A DNA stretch of 64,000 nucleotides from Paracoccaceae bacterium (GCA_027492585.1 JAPUEK010000001.1:62001-126000), one strand, 5' to 3'. Positions 44,922-52,804 are shown, counted from the first letter of the stretch. The notes: generated by a model from the letters alone, not told the origin. Numbers and translations: made by a program.

Positions 44922-45881
44922 GTGACCGAAGGCAAGGGCGGGGTGATCCGGCGGAAACTGGCCGCAGCGCGGGCCGAGGCGGCGGAGGGCGGGCCGGGCG
45001 CGGACCGCGGCTGGCGTCTGTCGCTCGCGCGGGCGGCGCGCGACCAGCTGAAACTGGGGCTGGAGGTGACCTCGATGGCGCTCTCCCGTCTGTCGCTGCC
45101 CGAATTGCTCGAACTGCCGCCGGAGCGTTCCATGCTCGTCGTTCTCGAAGGCCCGGCGGAGGGGCTCGGCCTGCTGGTCCTGTCGCCGGCGATCCTGCAA
45201 GGCTTCGTCGAGGTCCAGACCATCGGCCGCGTCGCCTCCGCCCCGGTTGCGGCCCGCAAGCCCACCCGCACCGATGCGGCCATGGTCGCGGGGCTGATCG
45301 ATGCGGCCCTCGGCGGGCTCGAACAGGTGCTGGCGCAGGAGGCGGATCTGATCTGGGCGGGGGGGTTCCGCTATGCGTCCTTCCTCGATGATCCGCGCCC
45401 GCTCGGTCTCCTGCTGGAGGAAACCGCCTACCGCGTCCTCTCCGCCGAGGTTTCGCTGGCCATGGGCCTGCGCTCCGGCCCGGTGATCCTCGCGCTCCCC
45501 GCGGAGGGGCGTGGCCGGCTCCCCACCTTGCCCGAGGCGCCGGTGGCCGTTGCCGAAAGCGGCCCGGCCTTTACCGTGCAGTTGGCGGACCGGCTATCTG
45601 GGGCCGATTGCGCGCTCGATGCGGTGCTGACCCGGCTGAACCTGCCGCTCAACCGCCTTCTGAGCCTGGTGGAGGGGGAGGTGCTCGCGCTGCCCTTTGC
45701 CGCCCTCGACCGCATCAGCCTCGAAGGTCTGGATGGCCGCCGCGTGGGGGAGGGCAAGCTCGGCCAGAACCGGGGGATGCGCGCCCTGCGCCTCTCGCCC
45801 GCGGCTGCGGCGCAGACGCCCCCGCCACGCCCGGCAAGCCAGATCGTGCCGGCCGCCGAACCCCTGCGTCAAAGCGCGTGA
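44922..45881 (+). CDS. FliM/FliN-like SpoA-domain protein
   Basis: This 319-residue protein has a C-terminal SpoA domain, the fold that ends FliM and FliN in the flagellar switch (about 222-290; NLPLNRLLSLVEGEVLALPF and LEGLDGRRVGEGKLGQNRG). The N-terminal 200 residues resemble the FliM middle part (KLGLEVTSMALSRLSLPELLEL) only loosely. It is isolated, with no flagellar genes near. It starts with GTG, preceded by GAAAGGGG. It may be a flagellar switch variant or a part of another motor-like apparatus. Confidence 0.72.
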   Translation: MTEGKGGVIRRKLAAARAEAAEGGPGADRGWRLSLARAARDQLKLGLEVTSMALSRLSLPELLELPPERSMLVVLEGPAEGLGLLVLSPAILQGFVEVQTIGRVASAPVAARKPTRTDAAMVAGLIDAALGGLEQVLAQEADLIWAGGFRYASFLDDPRPLGLLLEETAYRVLSAEVSLAMGLRSGPVILALPAEGRGRLPTLPEAPVAVAESGPAFTVQLADRLSGADCALDAVLTRLNLPLNRLLSLVEGEVLALPFAALDRISLEGLDGRRVGEGKLGQNRGMRALRLSPAAAAQTPPPRPASQIVPAAEPLRQSA

Positions 45882-46255
45882 GGGCGGGCCGAGGCACCCT
45901 GCCCGACAGGCCGGCAGCAAGCCCCAAAGGCGGCCAAGCCGGTCCCGCCGTCCTTGCGCCTCTCGCCCCGCCTGTGCAGAGGCGCCCGACCATACACTCC
46001 CCGGTCAAGCTGCGTCCGGCCAGGCCCTTTCATACTGGCCCAAATATCCAATCCGGCAGTACCGCGAAGAGGCGGCAAGAAGACCGGCGCCCTCGCGCAA
46101 CGCCTCCTGACCGGCCCTCGGTCCCCGCCCAAAACCTTCCCGTCAGATCCGCCACCAAGACCCTGCCCAAAGGAAAAGGCGCCCTGCTGGCGCCCCTTCA
46201 CCTTTGTCCAAATCTCCAGTCCAGCCTTGCCATCCGTTCAGGGACGGCAGAGCCG
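45882..46255. other. Gene-free spacer with one dispersed repeat
   Basis: About 375 bp with no recognisable gene on either strand. The open frames are Pro/Arg-rich and do not resemble proteins. A repeat copy (46025-46057) is present, and a weaker likeness occurs near 46192-46215. No promoter or terminator was identified. Confidence 0.55.
46025..46057 (-). repeat. Dispersed repeat, copy I (partly diverged)
   Basis: On the minus strand this is GCCGGATTGGATATTTGGGCC followed by AGTATGAAAGGG. The GC block is degenerate, but GATATTT and the tail match copies A and L. Confidence 0.75.
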
Positions 46256-46681
46256 TCATCCCCTGGCCAGAGCCTCCAGCTGCTCCTTCAGCGGTGCATG
46301 GTTGTAGCCATGCCGCGCCGTGGTGGCGATCAGATCCTCGGCACTTTGTTCCCTGGCGTTCATCATCATCCACAGGATCGAACTGCGATTGCCCGAGGCG
46401 CAATAGGCAAAGACCGGCCCGGAGGACGCCGCCACCGCGGCCCGCTGCGCCTCCACATTGGCGAGGCTCAGCGCCCCGGCGATCACCGGATTGATCACGA
46501 AGACCAGCCCCGTCGCCTCGGCTGCCGCCTGCATCGCCGCGGCATGGAGATCCGCCGGGATCTCGCCATCGGGGCGGTTGTCGATGACGGTGGTGAAGCC
46601 CGCCGCCTTGATCGCGGCCAGATCGGCAAGGGCGATCTGGGGGGAAACGGCGTAGCTCGGGGTCAGGGCGCGGATGTCCAT
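46256..46681 (-). CDS. DUF442/TIGR01244-type sulfurtransferase-phosphatase-like protein
   Basis: This 141-residue protein has the family pattern DIRALTPSYAVSPQIALADL, IDNRPDGEIP, and the active loop YCASGNRS (Cys-x4-Arg), a rhodanese/phosphatase-like P-loop. Homologues are fused to, or lie next to, Blh persulfide dioxygenases and act in persulfide handling. It is the last gene of a minus-strand run blh-pmpA-pmpB-DUF442. I chose the ATG at 46681 because AAGGAAG lies 7 bases upstream, though five more codons are open. Confidence 0.88.
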   Translation of the reverse strand: MDIRALTPSYAVSPQIALADLAAIKAAGFTTVIDNRPDGEIPADLHAAAMQAAAEATGLVFVINPVIAGALSLANVEAQRAAVAASSGPVFAYCASGNRSSILWMMMNAREQSAEDLIATTARHGYNHAPLKEQLEALARG

Positions 46682-46702
46682 GCGATCTTCCTTCATGCTG
46701 GC

Positions 46703-47146
46703 TCAGCCGGCGGTCCCGGCCCGGAGCCTGGCCCGGACCGCCGGTGCCACGACCATACCTGCGACCATCGCCAGAAGAAAGACCAGACCGCCCGCGCCGC
46801 CATAGCCGAGGGAGGCCATCGCCGGGCCGGGGCAGAGCCCGGCAAGCGCCCAGCCCATGCCGAAGAGCACCGAGCCGATCGCCAGATCCCGCGTGATGCC
46901 GAGCGTGGAGCGCGCCGGATAGGCCCCGCCCAGCACCGGCCCCGCACCCTGCCGCTCCCGCCGCGCCGCGACACGCCAGGCAAGCGCCATCGGCAGGATC
47001 GCCCCGCCCATGACGAAGGCCAGCGTCGGGTCCCAATCGCCGAAGACATCGAGCCAACCCTGCACCTTCACCGTATCCGTCATGCCCGAAACCAGCAGTC
47101 CGGCGCCGAAGATCGCGCCCGCGAGCGCCGCAAAGACAAGCCGCAT
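46703..47146 (-). CDS. pmpB: YeeE/YedE-type sulfur transporter subunit (PmpB-like)
   Basis: This 147-residue membrane protein has about four helices. The conserved Cys motif GLCPGPAMASLG marks the YeeE/YedE (thiosulfate/persulfide transport) family. Two half-size proteins, this one and the next, probably form one transporter, as in the BigR-regulated pmpAB genes. It follows pmpA with a one-base gap (47147), and DUF442 lies 21 bp downstream. Confidence 0.88.
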   Translation of the reverse strand: MRLVFAALAGAIFGAGLLVSGMTDTVKVQGWLDVFGDWDPTLAFVMGGAILPMALAWRVAARRERQGAGPVLGGAYPARSTLGITRDLAIGSVLFGMGWALAGLCPGPAMASLGYGGAGGLVFLLAMVAGMVVAPAVRARLRAGTAG

Positions 47147-47147
47147 C

Positions 47148-47573
47148 TCAGATCCCCCCGAGCCAGTGGCGGCAAAACGCCATCGTCACCCCGCCGGCCA
47201 GCACATAAAGCACGGTCGCCACGATGCCGCGCGGTGACAGCCGCGAGATGCCGCAGACCCCGTGGCCCGAGGTGCAGCCATTGGCGAGCCGCGTGCCGAG
47301 CCCGACAAGCAGCCCCGCCGCCACGATCACCGCCCAATTGCCGGTCAGATGGGTCTCCGCGCCGCCCGCCGCCGCCGCAATCGCCCAAGGCACCCCGATC
47401 AGCGCCGCGAGAAAGACCAGACGTTCCGCCGCCGTCTCCCGGCCGGAGCGGTCAACCAGCTCCCCCACAATCCCGGAGGCTCCCATGATCCGCCCGTTCA
47501 CCAGCAGGTAAATCGCCGCCGCAGAGCCGATCATCAGCCCGCCGAGAAATCCGTAACCCCAAGCCGCGTCCAT
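47148..47573 (-). CDS. pmpA: YeeE/YedE-type sulfur transporter subunit (PmpA-like)
   Basis: This 141-residue membrane protein has about four helices, with the conserved Cys-rich loop ANGCTSGHGVCGISRL, which handles sulfane sulfur in the family. It pairs with the next gene. It is 22 bp downstream of the blh stop, so a polycistronic mRNA is likely. Confidence 0.88.
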   Translation of the reverse strand: MDAAWGYGFLGGLMIGSAAAIYLLVNGRIMGASGIVGELVDRSGRETAAERLVFLAALIGVPWAIAAAAGGAETHLTGNWAVIVAAGLLVGLGTRLANGCTSGHGVCGISRLSPRGIVATVLYVLAGGVTMAFCRHWLGGI

Positions 47574-47595
47574 CTGCCCCCCTGACGGGGAGGGC

Positions 47596-48459
47596 TCAGA
47601 AACCGTTGATCGGAAGCTTCAGATAGCTCACGCCATTGTCTTCCGGCTCCGGCATGTGGCCCGCCCGCATGTTCACCTGCAAGGAAGGCACGATCAGCCG
47701 CGGCATGGCAAGGGTGGCGTCGCGGGCCTCCCGAAGATGGATGAAATCTTCCTTGGAACGGCCCGCGCCGATATGGACATTCTTCGCCTTCTGCTCGCCC
47801 ACGGTCGATTCCCAGGCGAAGACCTCGCGCCCCGGCGCCTTGTAATCGTGGCCGACGAAGATTCGCGTCTCCTCCGGCAGAGAGAGGATGCGCTGCACCG
47901 AATGGAACATCACCTCCGCCGAGCCGCCGGGAAAATCGCAGCGCGCCGTGCCGAAATCGGGCATGAAGAGCGTATCGCCGACGAAGGCCGCATCGCCGAT
48001 CACATAGGTCAGGCAGGCCGGCGTATGGCCCGGCGTGTGCAGCACATCGACGCGCATCTGGCCGATCATCACGCTGTCGCCATCGGTGAACAGCCGGTCG
48101 AACTGGCTGCCGTCGCGCTGAAACCGGGTGCCTTCGTTGAAGATCTTGCCGAAGGTTTCCTGAACCACGGTGATGCGGTCGCCGATCCCGACCTTGCCGC
48201 CGAGCCGCTCCTGGATATAGGGCGCGGCGGAAAGGTGATCGGCATGGACATGGGTTTCGAGCACCCAGTGCAGATCCCAGCCGCGCTCAGCGATGAAGGC
48301 CACCACCGCATCGGCCGACCGCGTATCGGTCCGACCCGAGGCATGGTCGAAATCCAGCACCGAATCGATGACCGCACAGGCCCGCCCCTCGGGCTCGCGC
48401 ACGACATAGGTGAGGGTATTGGTCGCCTCGTCAAAGAAGGCATGGACAGCGGGCTGCAT
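47596..48459 (-). CDS. blh: Persulfide dioxygenase-like metallo-beta-lactamase protein (Blh/ETHE1 type)
   Basis: This 287-residue metallo-beta-lactamase-fold protein has the metal motif ETHVHADHLSA, then HTPGHTPACLTY, VGDTLFMPDFG and the ETHE1-type GHDYKAPGREVFAWESTVG. It probably oxidises glutathione persulfide or lowers persulfide for sulfide detoxification. It lies at the head of the blh-pmpA-pmpB-DUF442 unit. The ATG at 48459 (MQPAVHAFF) is chosen; a longer frame exists but runs into the promoter. A near-match to the SqrR operator lies 53-68 bp upstream. Confidence 0.9.
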   Translation of the reverse strand: MQPAVHAFFDEATNTLTYVVREPEGRACAVIDSVLDFDHASGRTDTRSADAVVAFIAERGWDLHWVLETHVHADHLSAAPYIQERLGGKVGIGDRITVVQETFGKIFNEGTRFQRDGSQFDRLFTDGDSVMIGQMRVDVLHTPGHTPACLTYVIGDAAFVGDTLFMPDFGTARCDFPGGSAEVMFHSVQRILSLPEETRIFVGHDYKAPGREVFAWESTVGEQKAKNVHIGAGRSKEDFIHLREARDATLAMPRLIVPSLQVNMRAGHMPEPEDNGVSYLKLPINGF

Positions 48460-48511
48460 GATCTCTCCGGTTTTCCGGCAGTTTAGCAGCAGATGGGGTC
48501 GCAGGCAACAT

Positions 48512-48527
48512 ATTGCAATTTTGGAAT
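48512..48527. promoter_or_regulatory. Candidate SqrR/BigR operator ATTG-N8-GAAT
   Basis: ATTG (48512-48515), N8, GAAT (48524-48527) differs by one base from the palindrome ATTC-N8-GAAT that I recall for SqrR of Rhodobacter. It lies in the AT-rich part of the divergent spacer, 53-68 bp upstream of blh. The SqrR homologue is encoded at 56354-56707. Confidence 0.6.
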
Positions 48528-48544
48528 GTAAATATCCCGGATGC

Positions 48545-48558
48545 TTGATTTGGGTCAA
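48545..48558. promoter_or_regulatory. FNR/FnrL box TTGAT-N4-GTCAA
   Basis: TTGAT (48545-48549), N4 and GTCAA (48554-48558) match 9 of 10 bases of the TTGAT-N4-ATCAA consensus. It lies 52-65 bp upstream of the DksA-like gene, a suitable place for an anaerobic activator, and 86-99 bp upstream of blh on the other side. Confidence 0.72.
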
Positions 48559-48609
48559 GGCGGCGGGCGGAGCCTGCGGCTAGACTGGGACCAGAAGAGG
48601 AGAACCGCA

Positions 48610-48933
48610 ATGACCACGACCTCGGCCGCCGCCCGCAAAGCCCAGCTGACCGCCCGTCTTGCCGCCTTGCGCGGCCGTCTGGACGGGATCGAGGCGGAAC
48701 TGGACAGCCACGCCTCGCAGGATTGGGAAGACCTTGCGACCGAGCGGGAGGGCGACGAGGTGCTGGAAGGCATGGGTCTCAGCGGCCAGCAGGAGATTCG
48801 CCAGATCGAGGCGGCGCTCGCCCGCCTCGCCGCCGGCGACTACGGATTTTGCGCGAAATGCGGGGCCGAGATCGGCGAGGAGCGCCTGAATCTCCTGCCC
48901 CAGACACCCTTCTGCCGCGCCTGCGCCGCATGA
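48610..48933 (+). CDS. DksA/TraR-type zinc-finger protein
   Basis: This 107-residue protein has a helical coiled-coil-like N-terminal two-thirds (QLTARLAALRGRLDGIEAEL). A C4 zinc finger follows (CAKCGAEIGEERL, CRAC), typical of DksA/TraR proteins that enter the RNA polymerase secondary channel. It lacks the long DksA N-terminus. The FNR box upstream suggests low-oxygen control. The small gene at 48951 follows with a good ribosome site. Confidence 0.87.
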   Translation: MTTTSAAARKAQLTARLAALRGRLDGIEAELDSHASQDWEDLATEREGDEVLEGMGLSGQQEIRQIEAALARLAAGDYGFCAKCGAEIGEERLNLLPQTPFCRACAA

Positions 48934-48950
48934 TCCCGAAGGAGGAAAAG

Positions 48951-49151
48951 ATGGGAAAGATCGACAGACCCGAAGGCTTCGCCGCTCTGGCCGAAGAGGT
49001 GGCGGTGACGGTTCCCGCCCTCGGCCTGAAGCTCCTTCAGGCGGAGATGGAGGCCCTGGCCCGCATGATCCCCGGTCTTGCGCCTCTGCCGGAGATGGTC
49101 CTGCGCTGCGATGCCGAGATCGAGGCGGATTTCGACAACATGCCGGTCTAG
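48951..49151 (+). CDS. Small hypothetical protein
   Basis: This 66-residue protein has an ATG start with GGAGG 5 bases upstream (48941-48945). The sequence is mostly hydrophobic and acidic (PEGFAALAEEVAVTVPALGL, CDAEIEADFDNM) with no transmembrane segment or known motif. It lies 17 bp after the DksA-like gene and probably shares the FNR-driven promoter. It is too short to assign by family. Confidence 0.6.
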   Translation: MGKIDRPEGFAALAEEVAVTVPALGLKLLQAEMEALARMIPGLAPLPEMVLRCDAEIEADFDNMPV

Positions 49152-49200
49152 GGCGCAGCCGCTCCTCTTCTTGCCGCGCCGCCCCTTGACGGCCGGGGAA

Positions 49201-49270
49201 CGCTCCGCGGGGGATATTTGAGAAGAGAAGAAAGCCCTTTCATACTGGCTCAAATATCCCCGCCGGAGGC
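49201..49270. repeat. Composite repeat K/L: tail-to-tail pair
   Basis: The first half (49201-49234) runs CGCTCCGCGGGGGATATTTG then AGAAGAGAAGAAAG. The second half (49235-49270), on the other strand, is identical to copies A and C over 36 bases. They abut with no spacer. The composite lies between the small gene (stop 49151) and the hydratase/dehydrogenase. Confidence 0.9.
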
Positions 49271-49400
49271 TTCCGCGGCGTCCTGCGGCACAGGGTTTCC
49301 GCACCGGGGGGACCATCCCCGCCGGGCGCGCTCCGGTCTGCCGCAATCCCTGTTGCCAATCGCCCCGCCGCGGCCCTTAATGGGAAAAACCCTGTCCGGG

Positions 49401-51194
49401 ATGGGCGATGAAGCGGTGACAGAGCCAGTGATGAAGTTCGTACGGCAGGACCGGCAGGGCGAGGTGCTGGTGGTGTTCATGGATCGCCCGCCGGTCAATG
49501 CGCTCGATGCTGCCCAGATCGCCGGATTGCGTGCCGCCTTCGCGGTCGCCCGCGCGGAGGAAGGGCTTGTCGCGGTGGTGCTTGCCTCTGGCCTGCCGCA
49601 GTTCTGCGTCGGGCTCGACATTTCCGAACTGACGCGGGTGAAGGGGCAGGGTCTGCCGGAACTCTGCGCCGAGATCGAGGCGATGCCCCTGCCGGTCGTT
49701 GCGGCGCTCCAGGGCAATGCGCTCGGCGCGGGGCTGGAGCTGGCGCTTGCCTGCCATGCCCGGCTGGCCACGCCGAAGGTGCGGCTCGGTCTGCCGGAGA
49801 TCGCCCTTGGTCTTTTGCCGGGGGGCGGGGCCACGCAGCGCCTGCCGCGCCTTGCCGGGGCGGCGCCGGCGCTGCATCTGCTGCTCGACGGGGCGATCAT
49901 CACCGCGGGCGAGGCTCTGGCGATCGGCCTTCTCGACCGGGTGGAGGAGGAGGCGCTTCTGCCTGCCGCTCTTGCCCATGCCCGCAGTCTGGCCGGAACC
50001 GCCCCGCGCCGCAGCGGCGAGCGGCGGGACGGGATGCGCGACGGGATGGGCTATCAGGCCGCCGTCGCGGCGGCGCGGGAAAAGGTGGCGGGCAGTCGCC
50101 TGCCCGCGCCGGAGCGGATCATCGACTGTGTGGAGGCGGCGCAGCTTCTGCCCTTCGATCAAGGACTTGGCTATGAGCGCGCCGCTTTCGAGGAGATCGC
50201 CGCGACGCCCGAGGCTGCCGGTCTGCGCCATGCCTTTCTGGCCGAACGCCGCGCGCTTTTCCCGCCCGCTGCGGTCACGGCGCTGACCCCGCCCGCGCTT
50301 GGCCTGATCGGCATCCGCGGCACCGGCGGTGCCGCCGCCGAAGTGGCGCGGATGGCGCTGTCGGCCGGGCTGCGGGTGGTGCTGACCGAGCCGGACCGCA
50401 CGACTCTCGCCGCAACGCTGCAACGTATCGCCGCGAAGCAGGAGGCGCTCGTGGCCGAGGGCAAGCTTTCCCCTGCCGCCCGTGATGCCGATTGGGGCCG
50501 CTTGCAGAGCCGGCAGGACGAGGCTGGACTGGCGGAGGCCGATCTGATCCTGACGACGGCTGGTTCCTTCGCCTCGATCAAGCCGCAGGCGGCGCTTGGC
50601 GGGGAGGGGCCGCTGGTGCTCCATCCCGCAAGCCAGAGCGGCGGGCTGGCGGAAATCGCGGTGGCGGAAGGCGTTCCGCCGGCGGCACAGGCGCTCGTTC
50701 TGGCCTTCGCGCGCCGGCTCGGCTGGCGGACGATGTTCGCCGCCCCCGGCGGCCCGGTGGAGCGGCGGCTGCGCGCCGCCCTGTCGCGCGCCGTCGCCTG
50801 GCTTGACCAGAGCGGGGTCAGCCGTGCCGACATCGCGGCGGCGCTTGCGGCCTTCGGTCTTGGCGCCGCGGCGAAACGCCATCTGCCTGCCGCGCCGGCC
50901 CGTGCCGCCGATGTGGTGCCGGCCTGTCTCGCGGCCCTCGCCAACGAGGGCGCGCGGATGATCGGTCTCGGGGTGGTGCGCCGTCCGGCCCAGGTCGATG
51001 CGGCAGCGGTGCTGTCCGGCCTTTTTCCCCGCTGGGAGGGCGGGCCGATGTTCCTCGCCGACCGCAGGGGCCTGATGGCCCTGCGCGCCGACCTGCGGCG
51101 CCGGGCCGAAACCGCGCCGGAGCTTTTCGCCCCCGCGCCGCTGATCGACAGGCTGATCTCCGAGGGCCGCGATTTCGCGGCGCTGAACGGCTGA
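49401..51194 (+). CDS. Fused enoyl-CoA hydratase/3-hydroxyacyl-CoA dehydrogenase (FadJ/FadB-like)
   Basis: This protein of about 597 residues carries two steps of beta-oxidation. The crotonase part has both catalytic Glu positions (GLELALACH and GLPEIALGLLPGGG). The dehydrogenase part has an altered Rossmann loop (GIRGTGGAAAEVA in place of GxGxMGxGIA), a His in VLHPASQ and the FPRWEGGPM tail. It is shorter than FadB (~730). The start is uncertain: ATG at 49380, 49401 or 49431, or GTG at 49416, all with poor ribosome sites. No thiolase gene is adjacent. Confidence 0.85.
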   Translation: MGDEAVTEPVMKFVRQDRQGEVLVVFMDRPPVNALDAAQIAGLRAAFAVARAEEGLVAVVLASGLPQFCVGLDISELTRVKGQGLPELCAEIEAMPLPVVAALQGNALGAGLELALACHARLATPKVRLGLPEIALGLLPGGGATQRLPRLAGAAPALHLLLDGAIITAGEALAIGLLDRVEEEALLPAALAHARSLAGTAPRRSGERRDGMRDGMGYQAAVAAAREKVAGSRLPAPERIIDCVEAAQLLPFDQGLGYERAAFEEIAATPEAAGLRHAFLAERRALFPPAAVTALTPPALGLIGIRGTGGAAAEVARMALSAGLRVVLTEPDRTTLAATLQRIAAKQEALVAEGKLSPAARDADWGRLQSRQDEAGLAEADLILTTAGSFASIKPQAALGGEGPLVLHPASQSGGLAEIAVAEGVPPAAQALVLAFARRLGWRTMFAAPGGPVERRLRAALSRAVAWLDQSGVSRADIAAALAAFGLGAAAKRHLPAAPARAADVVPACLAALANEGARMIGLGVVRRPAQVDAAAVLSGLFPRWEGGPMFLADRRGLMALRADLRRRAETAPELFAPAPLIDRLISEGRDFAALNG

Positions 51195-51197
51195 CCC

Positions 51198-51413
51198 TCA
51201 GGCGAGGATCACGCCCACCACCACCGCCATCAGCCCGATGCCGGAGACGGCGAGGGCCGCGAGGTTCAGCGCCACGACCTTCTGCAGCGCCGCCTTCATC
51301 TCCGCCTCGGGCAGGCCGGATTTCCTGGCCCTGAGCGCCAGCACGATGCACCAGACCAGCCCCAGCACCCCCAGAAGCGTCAGTCCCGCGCCGATCCAGA
51401 TCAGAATGTCCAT
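51198..51413 (-). CDS. Small two-helix membrane protein
   Basis: This 71-residue protein has two hydrophobic helices (about 3-28, and 46-70), with a short polar loop (RKSGLPEAEMKAAL) between. It has no conserved motif I recognise. It lies tail-to-tail with the hydratase/dehydrogenase (3-bp gap). Coding is supported by the two clean membrane spans and the polar loop. Confidence 0.62.
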   Translation of the reverse strand: MDILIWIGAGLTLLGVLGLVWCIVLALRARKSGLPEAEMKAALQKVVALNLAALAVSGIGLMAVVVGVILA

Positions 51414-51552
51414 GCCGCTGCCTCCCTGCTTTCCCTGCGCCTAGCGGGTTTTCGCCCAAAGGGAAAGCCATTGCGGCACCGGCCCCGCTTGCGCTCGGGG
51501 CGGCGGCCGGGGTAGGGATCGCAGGATCAAGCAGCAGGCAGCGAGGCCCCCG

Positions 51553-51804
51553 ATGAGCGATGTGAGCGACTACAACGTGACCGCAGACGAGTTGCGCCAG
51601 TTCATCGAACGCGCCGAACAGCTCGCCTCGGAAAAGAAGGACATCGCCGAGCAGGAGAAGGAGCTTTTCGCCGAAGCGAAGGGCCGGGGCTACGATACCA
51701 AGGTGATGCGGAAGGTGATCGCCCTCCGCAAGCGCAAGCCCGACGAGATCGCGGAAGAAGAAGCGATCATGGACATGTACAAAGCCGCGCTCGGGATGCA
51801 GTGA
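51553..51804 (+). CDS. gapR: GapR-type nucleoid-associated DNA-binding protein (DUF2312)
   Basis: This 83-residue protein is a near-perfect match to the DUF2312 pattern: NVTADELRQFIERAEQLASE, then a coiled coil (IAEQEKELFAEAKGRGYDTK) and a basic helix-turn-helix-like end KVIALRKRKPDEIAEEEA. GapR proteins of alphaproteobacteria form tetramers that hold overtwisted DNA ahead of replication forks and RNA polymerase. It is a single gene. The length is normal. Confidence 0.92.
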   Translation: MSDVSDYNVTADELRQFIERAEQLASEKKDIAEQEKELFAEAKGRGYDTKVMRKVIALRKRKPDEIAEEEAIMDMYKAALGMQ

Positions 51805-51840
51805 CATCTGCCTGACGGAGGCGCTGCCCACCAGGCGGAA

Positions 51841-51910
51841 GCCTCCGGCGGGGATATTTGGAAAGAGAAGAAAGCCCTTTCATCTTGCCTCAAATATCCC
51901 CCGCGGAGCG
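51841..51910. repeat. Composite repeat M/N between gapR and the 51932-52804 gene
   Basis: The first half (51841-51874) runs GCCTCCGGCGGGGATATTTG then GAAAGAGAAGAAAG. The second half (51875-51910, minus) has AAGATGAAAGGG at its inner end and the outer block CGCTCCGCGGGGG. It fills the gap between two convergent genes. Confidence 0.9.
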
Positions 51911-51931
51911 TTCCCCGGAGGCCCGGGGCGC

Positions 51932-52804
51932 TCAGGGGGTGAGGAAGGTGACATCCGGCATGGCCGCGATGCGGGCCACATCCGCCTCGTAGATCCCGGT
52001 CAGCCGGGCGAGCGTTTCGGCGGTCCAGTCCGGCATTTCGAATTCCATCTCGATCCGCTCCGGCAGCGCGAATTTGTCGAGGAAGGCCGAGACGATCTTG
52101 CGCCGTTGCAGCACGGTCTGCGGCGGGTGGCTGTCCATATAGGCGCGCATCCGGGTCAGGCCCTCGCCCGACATCAGCGAGGCCAGGAGGTCCTCTTCGC
52201 CTTCGATCACGCAATCCTGCGGCAGGCCGGAGACGGCGCGCAGCACTTCCGGCCAGACGAGAGGCGTATCCTCGTCGCACCAGACGGTCAGGGTCGCTTC
52301 GGGATTGGCGGCGAGAATACGCTCCACCACCCCGGACCAGCGGAGCTGTTCGAGTTCGGCCCCGGCAAGGAATTCCGCATAGCTCGCCGGTTTCATCCGC
52401 TCGTAAAGCATCGGCAGGAAGGTCGCCGGATTGCGGATGGCGAGGTGGAATTCCGCCTCGATCTCGGGAAAGATCTGCGAAAAGGCGCGGGTCCGTTCGC
52501 CCGCCGCCGGATAGAGCGTGCCTTTGAGCACCCAGGCCGGCAGCGACAGGAAGCTGTCCCAGGACAGGATCAGCCGGTCGGCCACATCCTCTTCCATGAT
52601 CTGTTCGAGGATCAGCGCCTGACTGTCCACCGAGGCCGCCTGACCCTTGAGCTGGATCGCCGTCTCACGCAGGAGCGTCCGGTAGCGTTTCGGCCCCGGC
52701 ACCACGATGCTGTGCCGGGCCAGCAGGTCGCGGTTTTTGAGCAGACATTTCAGCAGGCGCTCCTCATCGGTGAAATGCGCGCCGAGATGATAGACGATCC
52801 GCAT
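51932..52804 (-). CDS. Hypothetical protein of the MRIVYHLG family
   Basis: This 290-residue protein starts at the ATG at 52804 (MRIVYHLGAHFTDEERLLKCLLKNRDL). It has no signal peptide. The N-terminal motif resembles a conserved Rhodobacteraceae family with possible P-loop or sulfotransferase-like relation (HLGAH, then SIVVPGPKRY), but this is uncertain and no PAPS-binding loop is clear. The codons are well biased, so it is real. It is divergent from fbpB, with its promoter in an 86-bp spacer. Confidence 0.8.
   Translation of the reverse strand: MRIVYHLGAHFTDEERLLKCLLKNRDLLARHSIVVPGPKRYRTLLRETAIQLKGQAASVDSQALILEQIMEEDVADRLILSWDSFLSLPAWVLKGTLYPAAGERTRAFSQIFPEIEAEFHLAIRNPATFLPMLYERMKPASYAEFLAGAELEQLRWSGVVERILAANPEATLTVWCDEDTPLVWPEVLRAVSGLPQDCVIEGEEDLLASLMSGEGLTRMRAYMDSHPPQTVLQRRKIVSAFLDKFALPERIEMEFEMPDWTAETLARLTGIYEADVARIAAMPDVTFLTP

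Noticed and set aside
46192-46215. CCCCTTCACCTTTGTCCAAATCTCC as another repeat copy.
   Set aside because: It shares only parts of the tail; the ATATTT core is broken. It is too diverged to list as a copy.
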